A stretch of 23,399 nt of DNA. It comes from Trachelipus rathkii (taxonomy: Eukaryota > Arthropoda > Malacostraca > Isopoda > Trachelipodidae). Positions 1-11,509 of the stretch are shown in pieces (the first letter of the stretch is position 1; every line of letters begins with the position of its first letter). Location: the NCBI GenBank assembly GCA_015478945.1, contig JABUQX010002625.1:25001-48399 (forward strand), written 5' to 3'. Position numbers and translations under genes: made by a program. The notes under the pieces were generated by a model. It was not told where the DNA came from, ran no database searches, and saw only the letters and a program-made list of their open reading frames with translations.

Positions 1-719
1 ACAAACCATCCCCCATACAAACCCCGCCATTCTCTAGTATCATGCCTTTATTCTCGCCTCTGCAACTCACACTTTCTCTCTTCAGACATTCAGTTCACCC
101 GACTCAATTCCACTTTCTCTTCGTCTACCAGCGCGGTCGGTTTCCCAACACACTCTCGCACTATACTCGCTTAAACCACCAGACTTTCATTCATATCCTT
201 TCCACATGACCAAACCATCTCAACATACTTTCATTTATTTCTCATCATTACCCTTTTCTTCACACACACACTCTCTAATACGTTCATTCCTCACTTTATT
301 AATTCTTTTCACACCTAGCTGCCCTAAGATTGTCCATTGACACATTGAACTTTAGACTCTAATAAACTTCTTATTCCAGAATAGTCTCATACGCATACAA
401 TACCACAGGTAACAACATACCCTCATGTAAACTCTAGCGCACTCAAGCCTTAAGTCCCTTTCATTCACCAACGTTTAATTGCACCCAGGCCACTTCCTGC
501 CTTTCACATAAAAACTTTCTACTAAACTCTGCATCATCCGTTCCCATTCCATCCAACACATACCTAAATATTTAAACTCAGACACTTGCTCCGCTGCTCA
601 TCATCTAACATAACTTCACACTGAGGACTGTCCTCACTCACAACCCATAACCCTTACTCTTATTACGTTTACTTTCAGACCCTCCTTTTAACCTACCCTG
701 CCAAATCTCTCTAACAATC

Positions 720-1196
720 CTTTCAAACTCTCTTCAGACTCGCAACAGAACCAATCATCCGGCATACATATGTAGGGCACCCTCCCTCCTCTCCATTTCC
801 ATCATTCTAACACCATTTCCTGCATCCCCATCGAATTCTTTCATAACCATCCATATACAATTGAATAACAAGGAGACATAACACAACCCTGTCTCACTCC
901 GATATTAATCTCAAACCAACACCATTGAACAACCATTTATTTTACACGTTCACTATCGTAATAACTACTCTTTGATTCCATTCAGAACCTACCACCAACA
1001 CCATATACTAATACCTGCCATAAGCTTCCCTATTAACTCTATCATACGCCTGTTGTAAATCATAACAACCTAAATATAATTTATTCTTCATCTCCCTCAT
1101 TTTCTCCATTTCATTTGTTTCAATGTAAGATTTGATCCACACATCTCCTCCACTCCTAAACGCACCTTGTTCTTCACCCATCAGTCCTTCAGTCAC
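720..1196 (-). pseudogene. Reverse transcriptase remnant of LINE copy A
   Basis: An open minus-strand stretch from 1196 to 1008 reads GLMGEEQGAFRSGGDVW, then DLQQAYDRVNREA. The second is the RT motif A region with its catalytic Asp in YDR-type context. At 900-868 the frame gives GVRQGCVMSPC, the RT fingers/palm motif B. At 766-754 the catalytic box reads YA then DD, but an extra base at 760 separates YA from DD, followed by CCESEESLK. Several further frame changes lie between these blocks. The enzyme would have made LINE cDNA by target-primed reverse transcription; this copy cannot. Confidence 0.88.
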
Positions 1197-2116
1197 TCAC
1201 GCACTCTTTTCCGACCAAAATACAGCATATACCTTCCTACACACTCAATAAACTTATTCCATAATTTCTACAGTTCACTTTATCTCCCTTTAAGGGTACT
1301 ATTTCCGCTCTCCTCCAATCCCTTGGACTATAACCCCATAAACGCTTTATTACACAATTCCAAATCCAATCAATCATATCTCCGCTCTTGGTCATTTCAC
1401 TAGTAATTTCAATCTATACCTGCAGATTTACCATTCTTAACTTTCTCACTCTACCCATCTACCTCCTCCTTACTAATATACCTCATCCCCAAAATATTAT
1501 TCTTCTTGCACCATCAAAACCGAACACATTCACTAACATCTCATCATTACGTTAATATTGTGCAGAATTTCGAAGTGTTCTTTCACACTCACTCACATCC
1601 ATTTCATCAGTTACAAAAGCACCATCCCTATTCAATTATTTCCGAAGCAGATTCCCTTAATTTCAATTCTTAATTTTCGCGCTACCTTCCAGAAGAGCTT
1701 CCTATTCCCTTGTATGTCCTAATTCATCCTCCTCAAACTGTTCATTTACCTCTTTGTTTTCTCCTACGTATCACCTTTTTAGTATTTTTTTTCTCCTTAT
1801 ATAATTTCAAGCATCTTTCTTTTGAAATTTCATCATTTGGCTTTTAGTACATCAACAACGCTTCTTTTTTACCTTTCACCGCTTTCATCACATCTTCATT
1901 CCATTCGCTGTTAACATTCTTACTTCTACTTTAGCACATCCACACACTTCCTTTGCACTACTCACAATTGCTTCCTTCATTGCCCCCAAATTTGTTCAGT
2001 ATCAACTTGGTCACATTCATCCGATTTACTAGCGAGCGCTCTTACATATTATGTCCTTAATTGTCTTCCTCACTTAACTTCTCACTCTTTAATTTTACCT
2101 ACTTCTTTCGTATTCA

Positions 2117-2390
2117 CCTTCTCTCCATCCAAGCCCCACCTAACTTAATTTTACATAGAACAACATAATGATCGATAATCCCATCCTAAACCCTCACTGA
2201 TTTAACATCCAACACATACTTAAACATCTCTTCTTCACCAACACCAAATTCAATCATACTTTTCACTTCGATCCCATCTCTACCTACAACAACTCTAGTA
2301 TACTTATGATACTCTTGTGTTTAAGAAAGTATTACTTACACACATATCTCTCTTCACAGAAATCAATCACCTTCTACCCATTCTATATAC

Positions 2391-2392
<2 letters not shown>
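2117..2392 (-). pseudogene. Endonuclease C-terminal remnant of LINE copy A
   Basis: The minus-strand frame entering from 2392 reads NGRRLIDFCEERDMCVSNTF. After a frame change, positions 2305-2117 read KYTRVVVGRDGIEVKSM, then an interior stop, then DHYVVLCKIKLGGAWMERR. The DH at 2173-2168 corresponds to the SDHH motif that ends the APE-type endonuclease domain of LINEs. The first Ser and neighbouring residues are disturbed by an indel. The (TA)n array begins directly upstream, so most of the endonuclease is missing. Confidence 0.8.
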
Positions 2393-2632
<240 letters not shown>

Positions 2633-3283
2633 AACGCTGGTAACACTTGCTGAGTCAAAATAATCAAGGTCATTTGCTCACAAACTACAAACCCCTGCCA
2701 AATGTAAGAAATATAATTATTTGTTTATCAAACTGATTAATTATTTATATTTTTACAAATTTATTTTATTTATTAATTATTTACCACACTTACTGTTGTG
2801 GTAGATAGATTATATTTTTCGCGTTCTCACACCAATAAATTAAATATATATTAGAAATTTACGGCATTAGGTACGGAAATATTTAAATGCTGAAACAACC
2901 ACAACGTGAGCGCCAGCACAGTTGTTGTACATTAATGTATAGTATATCTATCCGATTCTTTTAGCTTATTGCAACTATCTAATAATTGGTGTGACTCTAT
3001 ATTTTTTAAAATCAGTTATGTACTCTACTTGACTTTAAAATTTTTGTACGATTATTAATAGCTCGCTTCTGGCGTTTGATAAATTCGTTAATGCACAATA
3101 AACAAGTAGTCAAGTACATTTTATTTTATAACAGTTTTATTTGCTATTTTAAAATATTTCCTGACAATTAATAAATTGGCTACAAACAACATGTCAAATA
3201 AAAAAATGTACGATCTTTTATAATAAAAAATTCAATTAAAACTTTTCCAATTTTTGTTGTGAAAAGTGAATTAAAATTGTTTT
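2633..3283. other. AT-rich spacer, no gene seen
   Basis: Stop-dense in all frames. TGTTGTGGT at about 2794 and ACCACAACG at about 2898 form a small inverted pair, probably chance. No splice-bounded exon or transposase motif was recognised. Confidence 0.6.
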
Positions 3284-3417
3284 TGGAGTCGAAAGGAGTC
3301 GTTTTTTTTTTAAATCCAACTCCCGACTCCGACTCCCAATTTTTCGGAAATGATCCCGACTTCCGACTCCTTACCTGAAAACGCTCCGACTCTCCCGACT
3401 CCGACTCCGACTCCCAT
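3284..3417. repeat. GGAGTC / GACTCC hexamer cluster
   Basis: The left part holds GGAGTCG twice (3284 and 3295). The right part holds many copies of CGACTC or GACTCC, with a short pure run near 3390-3413. The same hexamer thus occurs in both orientations around a T tract, giving foldback potential. It looks like a non-autonomous repeat terminus or a decayed short tandem repeat; I cannot name the family. Confidence 0.7.
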
Positions 3418-3421
3418 CCTG

Positions 3422-3439
3422 ATATATATTATATATATC

Positions 3440-3491
<52 letters not shown>

Positions 3492-3563
3492 ATATAATAT
3501 ATATATATTATTTATATATACTATCTATATATAATATAATATAATATAATCCATATATATAAT

Positions 3564-3613
<50 letters not shown>

Positions 3614-3623
3614 TATATATTTT

Positions 3624-3661
<38 letters not shown>

Positions 3662-3702
3662 TATATAATATATATTATATAATATTATATATTTATATAT
3701 AT
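3422..3702. repeat. (TA)n microsatellite
   Basis: About 281 bp of TA repeat with TTA, TAA and TCTA interruptions. It ends exactly where the 3' end of LINE copy B begins. Confidence 0.97.
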
Positions 3703-4152
3703 GGCAATGTTACTTTAACCAGGCATGGTTAAACATCCCTGGGGATGAGGTGCAACCTCCAATTATACCCTTAAGTTTGAGACCGTCATGAGCAAAATCC
3801 TTCCTGAAGCTTCACACACCACGGCAGTCACCCATTTTGATATCTCGTCAATGTCAGGGGTTCATACCCGTTCCCCCCTCACAAAACCACACAATTTACT
3901 ACTATTATGCACCATTCTTCTCACATGTGCTAAATTCTCATTCTTTTCCTCCATACACATTTACCGACTCGATTCAATTTTTATTTGGTCTCCCCCCAGC
4001 AGGACACTCTAACACTCGCTTAACCAACCGACTATCATCCATCCTTTTCATATGACCAGAAAACCTTAATAAACTCATTCCTCATTCTGTCAATTCTTCT
4101 CACACCTAACACGCTCCTAAGATTATCTGTCTGAACCGACTGCATCTTAGGT

Positions 4153-4157
<5 letters not shown>
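3703..4157 (-). mobile_element. 5'-truncated RTE-like LINE, copy B (C-terminus and 3' UTR)
   Basis: On the minus strand, positions 4063-3986 read FSGHMKRMDDSRLVKRVLE then CPAGGRP, the C-terminal block after the reverse transcriptase in the same LINE family as copy A. Downstream (towards 3703) lies a non-coding stretch that fits the element's 3' UTR. It shares TATCTCGTCAAT (3841) and ACCCTTAAGT (3767) with copy C. The segment 4080-4150 aligns by eye with 290-360 of copy A. Its truncated 5' end and its 3' end both meet (TA)n arrays. Confidence 0.8.
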
Positions 4158-4214
<57 letters not shown>

Positions 4215-4322
4215 ATATATATATCATATACTATATATATATAATTTATATATATATATATATTATATATATATATATATATATATTATATAATATATAT
4301 ATATAATATATATATCATATAT
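4158..4322. repeat. (TA)n microsatellite
   Basis: About 165 bp, starting where the truncated 5' side of LINE copy B ends. Confidence 0.97.
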
Positions 4323-4977
4323 CACTTGCAGTAATCATTTCTTCATAATATATTTCTTATTTACCAACAATAGGACCTCTCAGTCTCTTGCAGTAGATAT
4401 GTTCATCTGCATTGTGATTTTCCTTGATTTTAACTTTACAATGTGCTTTGCTGTTCTTCAGTATTTGTATTCCTCTCAATTATTCTGCTGCAAACACTTC
4501 ATTCCTGAGTGGCAAACCTTTGACATGTTTGTCATCTTTCTCCAGAACCGTTTTAAGAAGAAATTAAATTGCTGATTTTAATTATTTCCTGTCCTATAGT
4601 GCGATTTTTTTTTTTTAGGTTTTGCTATTAAGTAGAGAAATTTCCTAACTAGTGTCAGGAGTACTTAATTGGTTGCAGCTCATGCAGAAAACTAGAAATT
4701 GATTGTTGAATTATTTCCAAACTTTTGTAATTAGGAATATGCCAGTTTTGAATTTGTATGATTTTAGTGCGAATCTCAAGGCTGCCATGTTTCATTGATT
4801 CATTTATTTGTCAATCATTTGTTTGGATAACACACAGAGAGATACGAAACGAAACTTCAAATTGTCCTTTAAAAACATTACGTTTTAGCTTAAGTTATGA
4901 GTGACTAATTGAGGATATAGAAAAAATAAACACTTTTAGACTTTTACCTAGATTAAAAGTATTACTTTGTATTTTTT
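4323..4977. other. AT-rich DNA, no gene seen
   Basis: Non-repetitive, with poly(T) at 4605-4616. A 38-codon open run after a TTCAG at about 4460 ends in TGA without a donor and is probably chance. If the host gene extends upstream, this could be intron. Confidence 0.5.
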
Positions 4978-5098
4978 AATATATATACTATTATATATAT
5001 ATATATTATATATATATATATATTATATATATTAATATATATATATTCTATTTTTTATATAATATATTATATATACTTATTATATATATTCTATATAT

Positions 5099-5129
<31 letters not shown>
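4978..5129. repeat. (TA)n-rich microsatellite
   Basis: About 150 bp of interrupted TA repeat with several TTC and ACT breaks. Confidence 0.93.
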
Positions 5130-6175
5130 CTCTAGTTGGTAAAAACTATAGGCCTGTTGAATTCCACCAGTTAGGGAGATATCGAAATCCAGGAGCAAAT
5201 TAAAGTCTGACATGTCCCGACCGATGCGGCGTTTGAAAGTGCAAGCCAAATGAAATTGAAAAAAATAGATAAAGAGACTGTGCTCCTGACTTTACCATTG
5301 GAGTATATGTGAGATTGAGCATAGCATTAATCTGTTAAGTCTGGGGCAAAGAGTTGGAGAAAGAAATGAAGGACAAACTCACTGGCTGTATCTTGAGATT
5401 TAGAAGAAAGCATTGGCTGTGGTGAAGAATGTAAATTACCCAAAATGTTGATTTCAGAGAAAAGAAGACTGTTTTGAAGTTTAGATATGCTGAGAGAATT
5501 TGTTGTTATTAGAGTTAGGAGTATAGTTGTTAGGAGCTAGGAGTTAAATAAATAGATCAATTGGATTTAGTCATAGATTTGCAAGGGAGCCTAAGCCACA
5601 AACTGGGAAAATTCTGAACACTCCAGAAATTGGAAGCACGAGAACAGACAACGTCGTTGCGCACAACATCTGCTTTTGGCTAAATATTAAAGACAGAGAG
5701 GCAGTAAGAGGGAATGGGATTGGATTTGCTGTTGGAGCTCCCAAGCACACCTGAGAGTTTCGGTCTAGAACAAGAGGTGATGAGGTCTAGAGGAGGAGAG
5801 GTGGTGTTCAACAAAGTGGAAGTTAGAATAAAGACCTCGAATGTTGCAGAAATTTATGAAAAAAGAAGAATGTTCATCAGAGTTAGCCGGCGGCGAAGTC
5901 TTGGCGGCACCAAACCCATCACTGGAGGCCATCAACTCTCAAGTGATGGTGGGGGAAGGAGTGGATGAAGGGCGTTGTTTGAATACCCCCCCTTCAAGCA
6001 TCTCAGAGGCAGGTTTGTTTCGTCATGTTTTAAGTTTATGAAAGATAATGTTCGATTGTGTGCTTGTGTGCTTGTGTGCCTGTGGGGGATATGTGAAGAA
6101 GGGAGATTGTATTGTGTAGTTAAGAGTATATTAGGATACCCCACCTGTGTAGGTGTCCTTTTTTTTCCCCCCTTT
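5130..6175 (+). other. Purine-rich, less AT-rich block of unknown origin
   Basis: Base composition shifts to a G and A excess relative to both flanks. Two overlapping plus-strand frames (5714-5968 and 5841-6041) are open for 84 and 66 codons but carry no domain that I recognise. GTGGGGGAAGGAGTGG at about 5948 looks like a polypurine tract. A short GTGTGCTT tandem lies at about 6058-6080 and a T8/C6 run at 6159-6172. Together these would suit the 3' part of a decayed LTR element, but no protease, RT or integrase motif was seen, so this is only a suggestion. Confidence 0.3.
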
Positions 6176-6613
6176 CAAGTTTTATTGCTTTTGATAGTTC
6201 TAAATATAATTTTACAAATGGGGCAACCAATATATTGGTATAACGTTTTTATAATACAGTACATTTATGTTCATATTTACAATGAATTGACTAATCTGAT
6301 AAAGATAGAAAATAATATTTAGATACTTCTTTTAATAAAATGATACAGATGGATTAAGCGAATGTTCGGATATTGCTAAGTAATTACTGGAAGTATAAAA
6401 AAAAATACTCAACATAATTTAGGTCACATGAAATTATAGTATCCATAGGAAAAGATATCTTCAACCAGCTTGCTATAAAAGAGACTAAAGTGCGATTGTA
6501 TTTATCTTTTCCATGTAAATATTCTATTATTTGAAAGACTATACCTATCATTTCATTAGTTTTATGAGGGAAGTACTTTTGTTCTTTAATGATATGTTTT
6601 ATTTAAATTTCAG
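6176..6613 (+). other. AT-rich intron-like DNA before the first recognised exon
   Basis: Stop-dense sequence ending in a T-rich tract and TTTCAG at 6613. It fits the 3' part of an intron whose donor lies further upstream. Confidence 0.5.
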
Positions 6614-6769
6614 GATTTTATGAGGGCTATGAGGTCGAGTAACCCACAAATGAGAGCGATAGCAGATCAAATGGAGCAGGACGAGGTTGTAAGATGGTCA
6701 TCTACACTGGGAAGAGCCAGGGTTACTCGTTGGGGAGGAATGATCTCCACACCAGATGCCATGCTGCAG
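6614..6769 (+). CDS. Internal coding exon of a host gene (candidate C12orf4/FERRY3-like, unverified)
   Basis: This is a 52-codon exon read in phase 0 from GAT (Asp) to CAG (Gln). It follows an AT-rich tract ending TTTCAG at 6608-6613 and is followed by a GTGGTT donor at 6770. The peptide begins DFMRAMRSSNPQMRAIADQM and ends with RWGGMISTPDAMLQ. It is charged and soluble-looking, with no membrane segment. The reading frame stays open past the donor to 6826, but splicing to 6908 keeps frame and gives a sensible protein. I do not firmly recognise the family. From memory it resembles the conserved C-terminal part of C12orf4/FERRY3 (DUF2362), a subunit of the Rab5-binding FERRY complex on early endosomes. 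That assignment is a hypothesis. Upstream exons were not found in 1-6613. Confidence 0.82.
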
Positions 6770-6907
6770 GTGGTTTGTGAAGAAAAGTTTTTTTTATTAT
6801 TATTCTCAAAAGTTACCATAAATTAACTTGGCGACATTGATGTAATTTGAAATGTTTTAAATGTTAATAAATTTTTATCCTGTGTTTCCTGATCCATATG
6901 ATTGCAG
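6770..6907 (+). other. Short phase-0 intron
   Basis: The intron is 138 bp, GTGGTT to TTGCAG, and AT-rich with in-frame stops (for example around 6824). The compact length contrasts with the next intron. Confidence 0.8.
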
Positions 6908-7027
6908 GCTGTAATACGTCGAGCTTTAAGTGAGTCAGGCTGTCCCCCACATATAATAGATCAGTTAATGGAGAATGCTCATGAAAGAAGATGGCCGCCA
7001 GGATTATCCACACTAGAAACTCGACAA
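6908..7027 (+). CDS. Internal coding exon of the same host gene
   Basis: This is a 40-codon phase-0 exon. The acceptor ATTGCAG ends at 6907 and a strong GTAAGG donor starts at 7028. The peptide opens AVIRRALSESGCPPHIIDQL and ends with RRWPPGLSTLETRQ. It is open from end to end, while the flanking DNA is AT-rich and stop-dense, and codon use is mixed as in real coding sequence. It joins directly to the exon ending DAMLQ at 6769 across a 138-bp intron, and to the exon starting MNRRMYENY at 11637. The short helical, charged sequence shows no catalytic motif that I can name. The real exon call is firm; the family call (C12orf4/FERRY3-like) is weak. Confidence 0.85.
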
Positions 7028-8226
7028 GTAAGGCACTTATTTCTTATTTTCATTTTTCTTTAACTGCAGTTTGTTTGTTTTTTGTTTTTTATTTCTTGAC
7101 CCTTTTAATTCCTTAAATATGAGTTAAGAAGTCCTTTTGTATATTTATTTTGTGAATAAAATCTTAGCAAATATTATGATACAGGAATTATATTTTGTTG
7201 TTGTTATTTGTTGATTTCTTTATCATTATTATAAATAGAAGTTTAATTGCATATTAGGTCATCTTTTGGTTAGGTCATCATATGATGAAGCCGGAAAATA
7301 TTTATGGCTTTGGATTTCTTTCTTTTTTTCAAATGTTAAGTGCCCGTTACAGCTAAATAAAGTTAGCAAAATTCAGATGTTCTTAAAGCAGTTATGTTTA
7401 TAATAAACAAAAGATAATATTTTATGAAGATTTATTATTCATCTTCTTTTACTTAATATTTGTTTTTGCGGCGAGTAAAAAGTTTTGGATAGTTACAGAG
7501 ACCAATTAAAGAAAACGTAATTTTTGTTGTTAGTAAATTTTAAAAGAATTCTAGTTCATAAACATCTCGGAAAAAATAAATCTTGCTTTGAAATAAAGTT
7601 TGTGAAATACAAATTTTACGATCCTGAGTGATATCAAGTTCAAAATTCAGGAATTATGAAGTTAACTTGGACTACAGAATTTTTTTTTTTTTATTGTTCC
7701 AGCTAATTGGACATGTTAATTTAAAAAAATAAAATGCTTTGCCTTGTTCTTCTCTTGTCTTATTCGACAGTAAGCCGCTTTTCAAAAGATAAGTGCGACA
7801 ACCATACCTTGCTCTCCTACTGATAAAAATTTCTGACCTCCAATAAACAAACCCATGAAGCCTTTGAATCTCCATTTCTCCACTTATTCGCTCTGGAGCT
7901 GTTCTGAGCTAACTCTCCTACAAAAGCTAAATCTCTCGGCCTCCTTTTCAATCTAATTCTACCCTGGACGAATCCCCCCCTCCTGCTTCTTCTCCTCCAG
8001 TTCCTATGCCCTTCCCCGTGATTAAGCATGATCTTCTGCATGGGATTCTGAGATCTAAGAGTGTCAGGAAGGCTAGTGCCCGGATGTCATTCCTCCCCGT
8101 GTTTGAGAAGTCCGAGCTGGTCCCTGTCCTCGTTCAAACTCTACTCTCTAGCCCGTAATACTATACATTTCCTCATGTGAAGCGCCATATGTCCAAACCA
8201 ATCCCGAAAAGGCAGCCGCTACTATT

Positions 8227-8712
8227 CCTTCCAACTATCGTCCTATAGCTCTAATTGTGTGCTTTTCTTTATCATTTAAACTCATCTTCCACTTTTTTTT
8301 TATTGATCATCGGGAATCTCATTCCCTTCTTTCAGATCATTCATCAGTATGGTCTTCAATGCTCAAGATAACATTCTTTCCTATCTCACGGATTTATTGT
8401 CCTCTTCCCCTAGGGACTATGGACAGTCTTGCATGGTGCCGCTTGACAAACCTTTTGATCGAGTGATGGCATTGCGTCGCTACTCTCTAAGCTCCCCTTC
8501 CTTTGGGTTTCCTCCTTCTCTTTCTTACTTATGTCTAGTTTCCTCTGTCGATTCGCTCCATATCAGCACTTTGATGATGGAGCGACTTCTTCCTCCTTCC
8601 TGTTAATTGTGGTGTTTCCGCAAGGTTCGTTTTTATCTCCAACTTTATTCTTACTTTGCATCAACAATCTCCTCATCCTGGACTTCTAACCTTTCACTCT
8701 ATCGATGAACTC
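8227..8712 (+). pseudogene. Reverse transcriptase remnant of the jockey-like LINE
   Basis: The motif A Asp is at 8445-8447 (LDKPFDR). Motif B is at 8612-8674 with PQGS and LSPTLF. The expected YADD box lies next to HS at about 8698-8710 but reads close to I-D-E, so the second catalytic Asp appears lost and a base is missing. The segment 8349-8606 stays open and includes ILSYLTDLLSSSPRDYGQ and SFGFPPSLSYL, typical of this RT family. At least three frame changes separate the blocks. Confidence 0.82.
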
Positions 8713-9601
8713 AGCTCTCCATTCTTCAACTTATTTCAAAATTATTCCTCTTTTGCATCTAGAGTGCCTCTCTCTTCAGCTTCGGATTCTATTCCGACCT
8801 GGATGGGATTTCCAGGTGGGATCACACCACCCTAGTGAAATTCAACTCTTTGAAAACTCAACTACTTTACAGCTCCCTCTCAAAAACACCTCCTAAACTT
8901 TCCTATTTTTTCGACGGTTCTAACGTCTTCACCTGTGACAACATAAACATTCTTGTCTGAACATAAACAAAAAATTCTTGGAAACCTCATATTTCACTGG
9001 TTGCTAAGATGCTCAAAAGAAGAAACTGGGAGTCTGTTCAGGTTGCGGAAATTTTTTTCGCTTCTGCACAGCTACTTCCAGTTATATAAGGGCCTATTTC
9101 GCCCTTGTTTGGAGTACTGTTCTCACATCTGGGGGTCTCCCGGCTCCACCCTTCTAATTGGATAGAATTGAGTCTTAAGCTAAGAGACTAATTAACTTTC
9201 CCCTACTTTCTAACACATCTGACCCTCTATCTCTGCGACGTGACGTTGGACGCACTAGCTGCTTTTGATAGGATACAAACGTAGAATGCTCAGAGGTTGG
9301 CCACTCCCGCAAATTCCACCATCCATGCGTCCACCCTATCATACAAGGGGTATGCCATTTGCTCTCGCATGAATTTTGCGTGGAGCATCGAAAATCCCAG
9401 ACTCGTTCGTTGTGGTTCCTCCTTCTTTCCAGCCACTCGTTCCTGTGACCCTTCCACTTTGTTTTTCCAACTGTTTTTAATCTTCTTCTCTTTAAAACCC
9501 ACGTCTGCGGCACAGACCTGAGAGATTTGCTTGCTGGCTGGGTGGGCTTTTCCGCGGATAGTATTAGTGACAATACTACTGATAGCTCTGTTTGAATCTG
9601 T

Positions 9602-9626
9602 AATAAAAAAAAAAAAAAAAAAAAAA
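9602..9626 (+). terminator. LINE 3' end: AATAAA and A22 tail
   Basis: AATAAA at 9602-9607 runs straight into an uninterrupted A tract to 9626, then GTGCTCAAGC. This marks the retrotransposon's 3' terminus and orientation. I could not find a matching target-site duplication at the 5' side. Confidence 0.7.
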
Positions 9627-9683
9627 GTGCTCAAGCAAAGTTTTTCATTGGATAAGTTGCAGCCCTAACTAACACTAACCTTC

Positions 9684-10108
9684 AGTAAACAAACCCATGT
9701 AGCCTTTGAATCTTTATTTCTCCTGGTTGTGTAGTTCTTAACTGTTGAAGGAGTGACTTTTCGCTATTCATCCATCATAATCTTTTCTTTTACCACAGTG
9801 TTTGACAATTTTCTTATGTATTTTGTCATACTCCTCTTCACCACTCTAGTCGAGCGAACACTAGAAATTATTTCCAGTCTCCGAATTCTAGATTTATCTG
9901 GTGTCATATATTTCACTCTGTTATCATTGAAGATTCAGACTTTTCTAATTGTGTGCTTCTTTGTTCTTTTATCAATGACTACATCTTCCACAGTTATTCA
10001 GTGAATGGATATTGATGGTCGCATTATATTACAACCTCCTTGTCCTCAACTATTGCTGCAAATTTGTACCTCCAATGGTTATCGTTTTTTAATGTTATGC
10101 ACCCAGCA
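9684..10108 (+). mobile_element. Probable second fragment of the same LINE or its flank
   Basis: Positions 9684-9723 match 7842-7881 at about 36 of 40 bases, in the same orientation. Beyond 9723 the similarity fades. Frame 9753-10004 is open but reads as no domain that I recognise. The fragment runs into the (CT)n array at 10111. Confidence 0.35.
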
Positions 10109-10637
<529 letters not shown>

Positions 10638-11509
10638 GTATGCTCTTTCTTGACTTAATTCTCATTACCTTTAATGTATTAGCTTATTCCCATTAATTAT
10701 TTTGTTCTTCCATCTACTTGTAGCATACCCATTCCACCTTCATTTCTTGGGAATTAGAACCTTGGTAATTAGTATGCACTCTTTCTTGATGTAGATTATT
10801 TTATACATATGGAGTATTTTTCCAGTTTTTATGCCAAAGGTATTATTATAATATAACCAGCAGGACAGTGAAATCGAAATTGGTAAATTTAAATGGGATT
10901 TGAATCTGGTTTAATAGAATTCTGGAACTAGAATCAAGAGTTAGGTTTAAAGGTCACATGATTCCAAGTAGTTGCAACCGGAAACGGAATCATGATGCTT
11001 AATATCTGGAATGAGTGTCTGAGTTTGATATCTTATATAACCAGTTCTAGAGCCCTGGTTACCAGCCTATTAAATCCTCTATAAACTGTGCAGGGACGGA
11101 TTACCACTTTATATGACTGCTATTTGATTTCCTGGTTTTAATTTAGATTCCAATAGACTTTTTTTGATTATCTTATTGAAATCTTTTATTTCTAAGTGTT
11201 TATAGGTGTTATCTTGGTCTAGTTTCCATATTTTGTTTATTTTATCAAAGGGCACAGATATGAACTGTATATTAAAACTAAAAGCAAACTTGATTAGTAG
11301 TTTAGTACACGATTTTGATTTCAGCTTTGCCTTTTATCAGTCATTGTGCAAAAGATTAGGAGAAATTTGTCATTTCTAAGATTTTAACAATGATTTTATT
11401 AAGCTTATTTACGATTTTTGGAATAAGATTTTTTATTTAAAGTTTACATCTCACGGGCAGTGCCCTATTTAACGATGGGAACTTCTCAATGTAAATTCAA
11501 CTTAGGATT

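Larger units (their letters stand above)
1..2392 (-). mobile_element. Decayed RTE-like non-LTR retrotransposon, copy A
   Basis: Read on the minus strand, the order from high to low coordinates is that of a LINE ORF2. It has the end of an apurinic-type endonuclease (2392-2117), a basic linker (about 1915-1660, with WNEDVMKAVKGKKEA and later GNRKLFWK), the reverse transcriptase (about 1200-720) and the C-terminal WFGH block (220-194). Many stops and single-base frameshifts interrupt it, so it is inactive. It is cut by the window edge at its 3' side and meets a (TA)n array at its 5' side. The plus strand here is strikingly poor in G and rich in C, T and A, as expected for the antisense of a purine-rich ORF2. 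The family is assigned from motif recognition; the clade name (RTE-like) is less certain than the LINE call. Confidence 0.85.
7842..9626 (+). mobile_element. Decayed jockey/I-like LINE with poly(A) tail
   Basis: This plus-strand LINE ORF2 remnant sits inside the host gene's last intron. In order it shows a linker (SNSTLDESPPPASSPPVP near 7950-8005), the RT entry block PSNYRPIALIVC at 8227-8262, SLLSDH near 8320-8340, the motif A stretch VPLDKPFDRVMA near 8438-8470, motif B FPQGSFLSPTLFLLCINN near 8615-8668, a ruined catalytic box near 8695-8712, LQLYKGLFRPCLEYCSHIWG near 9097-9156, and a C-terminal block FPTVFNLLLFKTHVCG near 9465-9512. AATAAA at 9602 leads into 22 A residues at 9605-9626. 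Multiple frameshifts and stops show it is dead. The 5' end is not sharply defined; I place it near the start of similarity. Confidence 0.83.

Noticed and set aside
1167..1403. 78-codon plus-strand frame
   Set aside because: Antisense of the LINE copy A reverse transcriptase region.
3788..4055. Two overlapping plus-strand frames of about 70 codons
   Set aside because: Antisense of LINE copy B; the minus strand holds the family's C-terminal block.
4460..4577. Possible small exon after TTCAG with a 38-codon open run
   Set aside because: No donor, ends in TGA, and the length is expected by chance.
6620..6826. 68-codon ORF starting MRAMRSS and running past 6769
   Set aside because: Splice signals at 6613 and 6769 and the in-frame continuation at 6908 show the end after DAMLQ is intron.
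9175..9634. Minus-strand frames of 132 and 114 codons opposite the LINE C-terminus
   Set aside because: The plus strand there carries recognisable LINE text (FPTVFNLLLFKTHVCG) and a poly(A) tail; the minus frames are antisense shadows.
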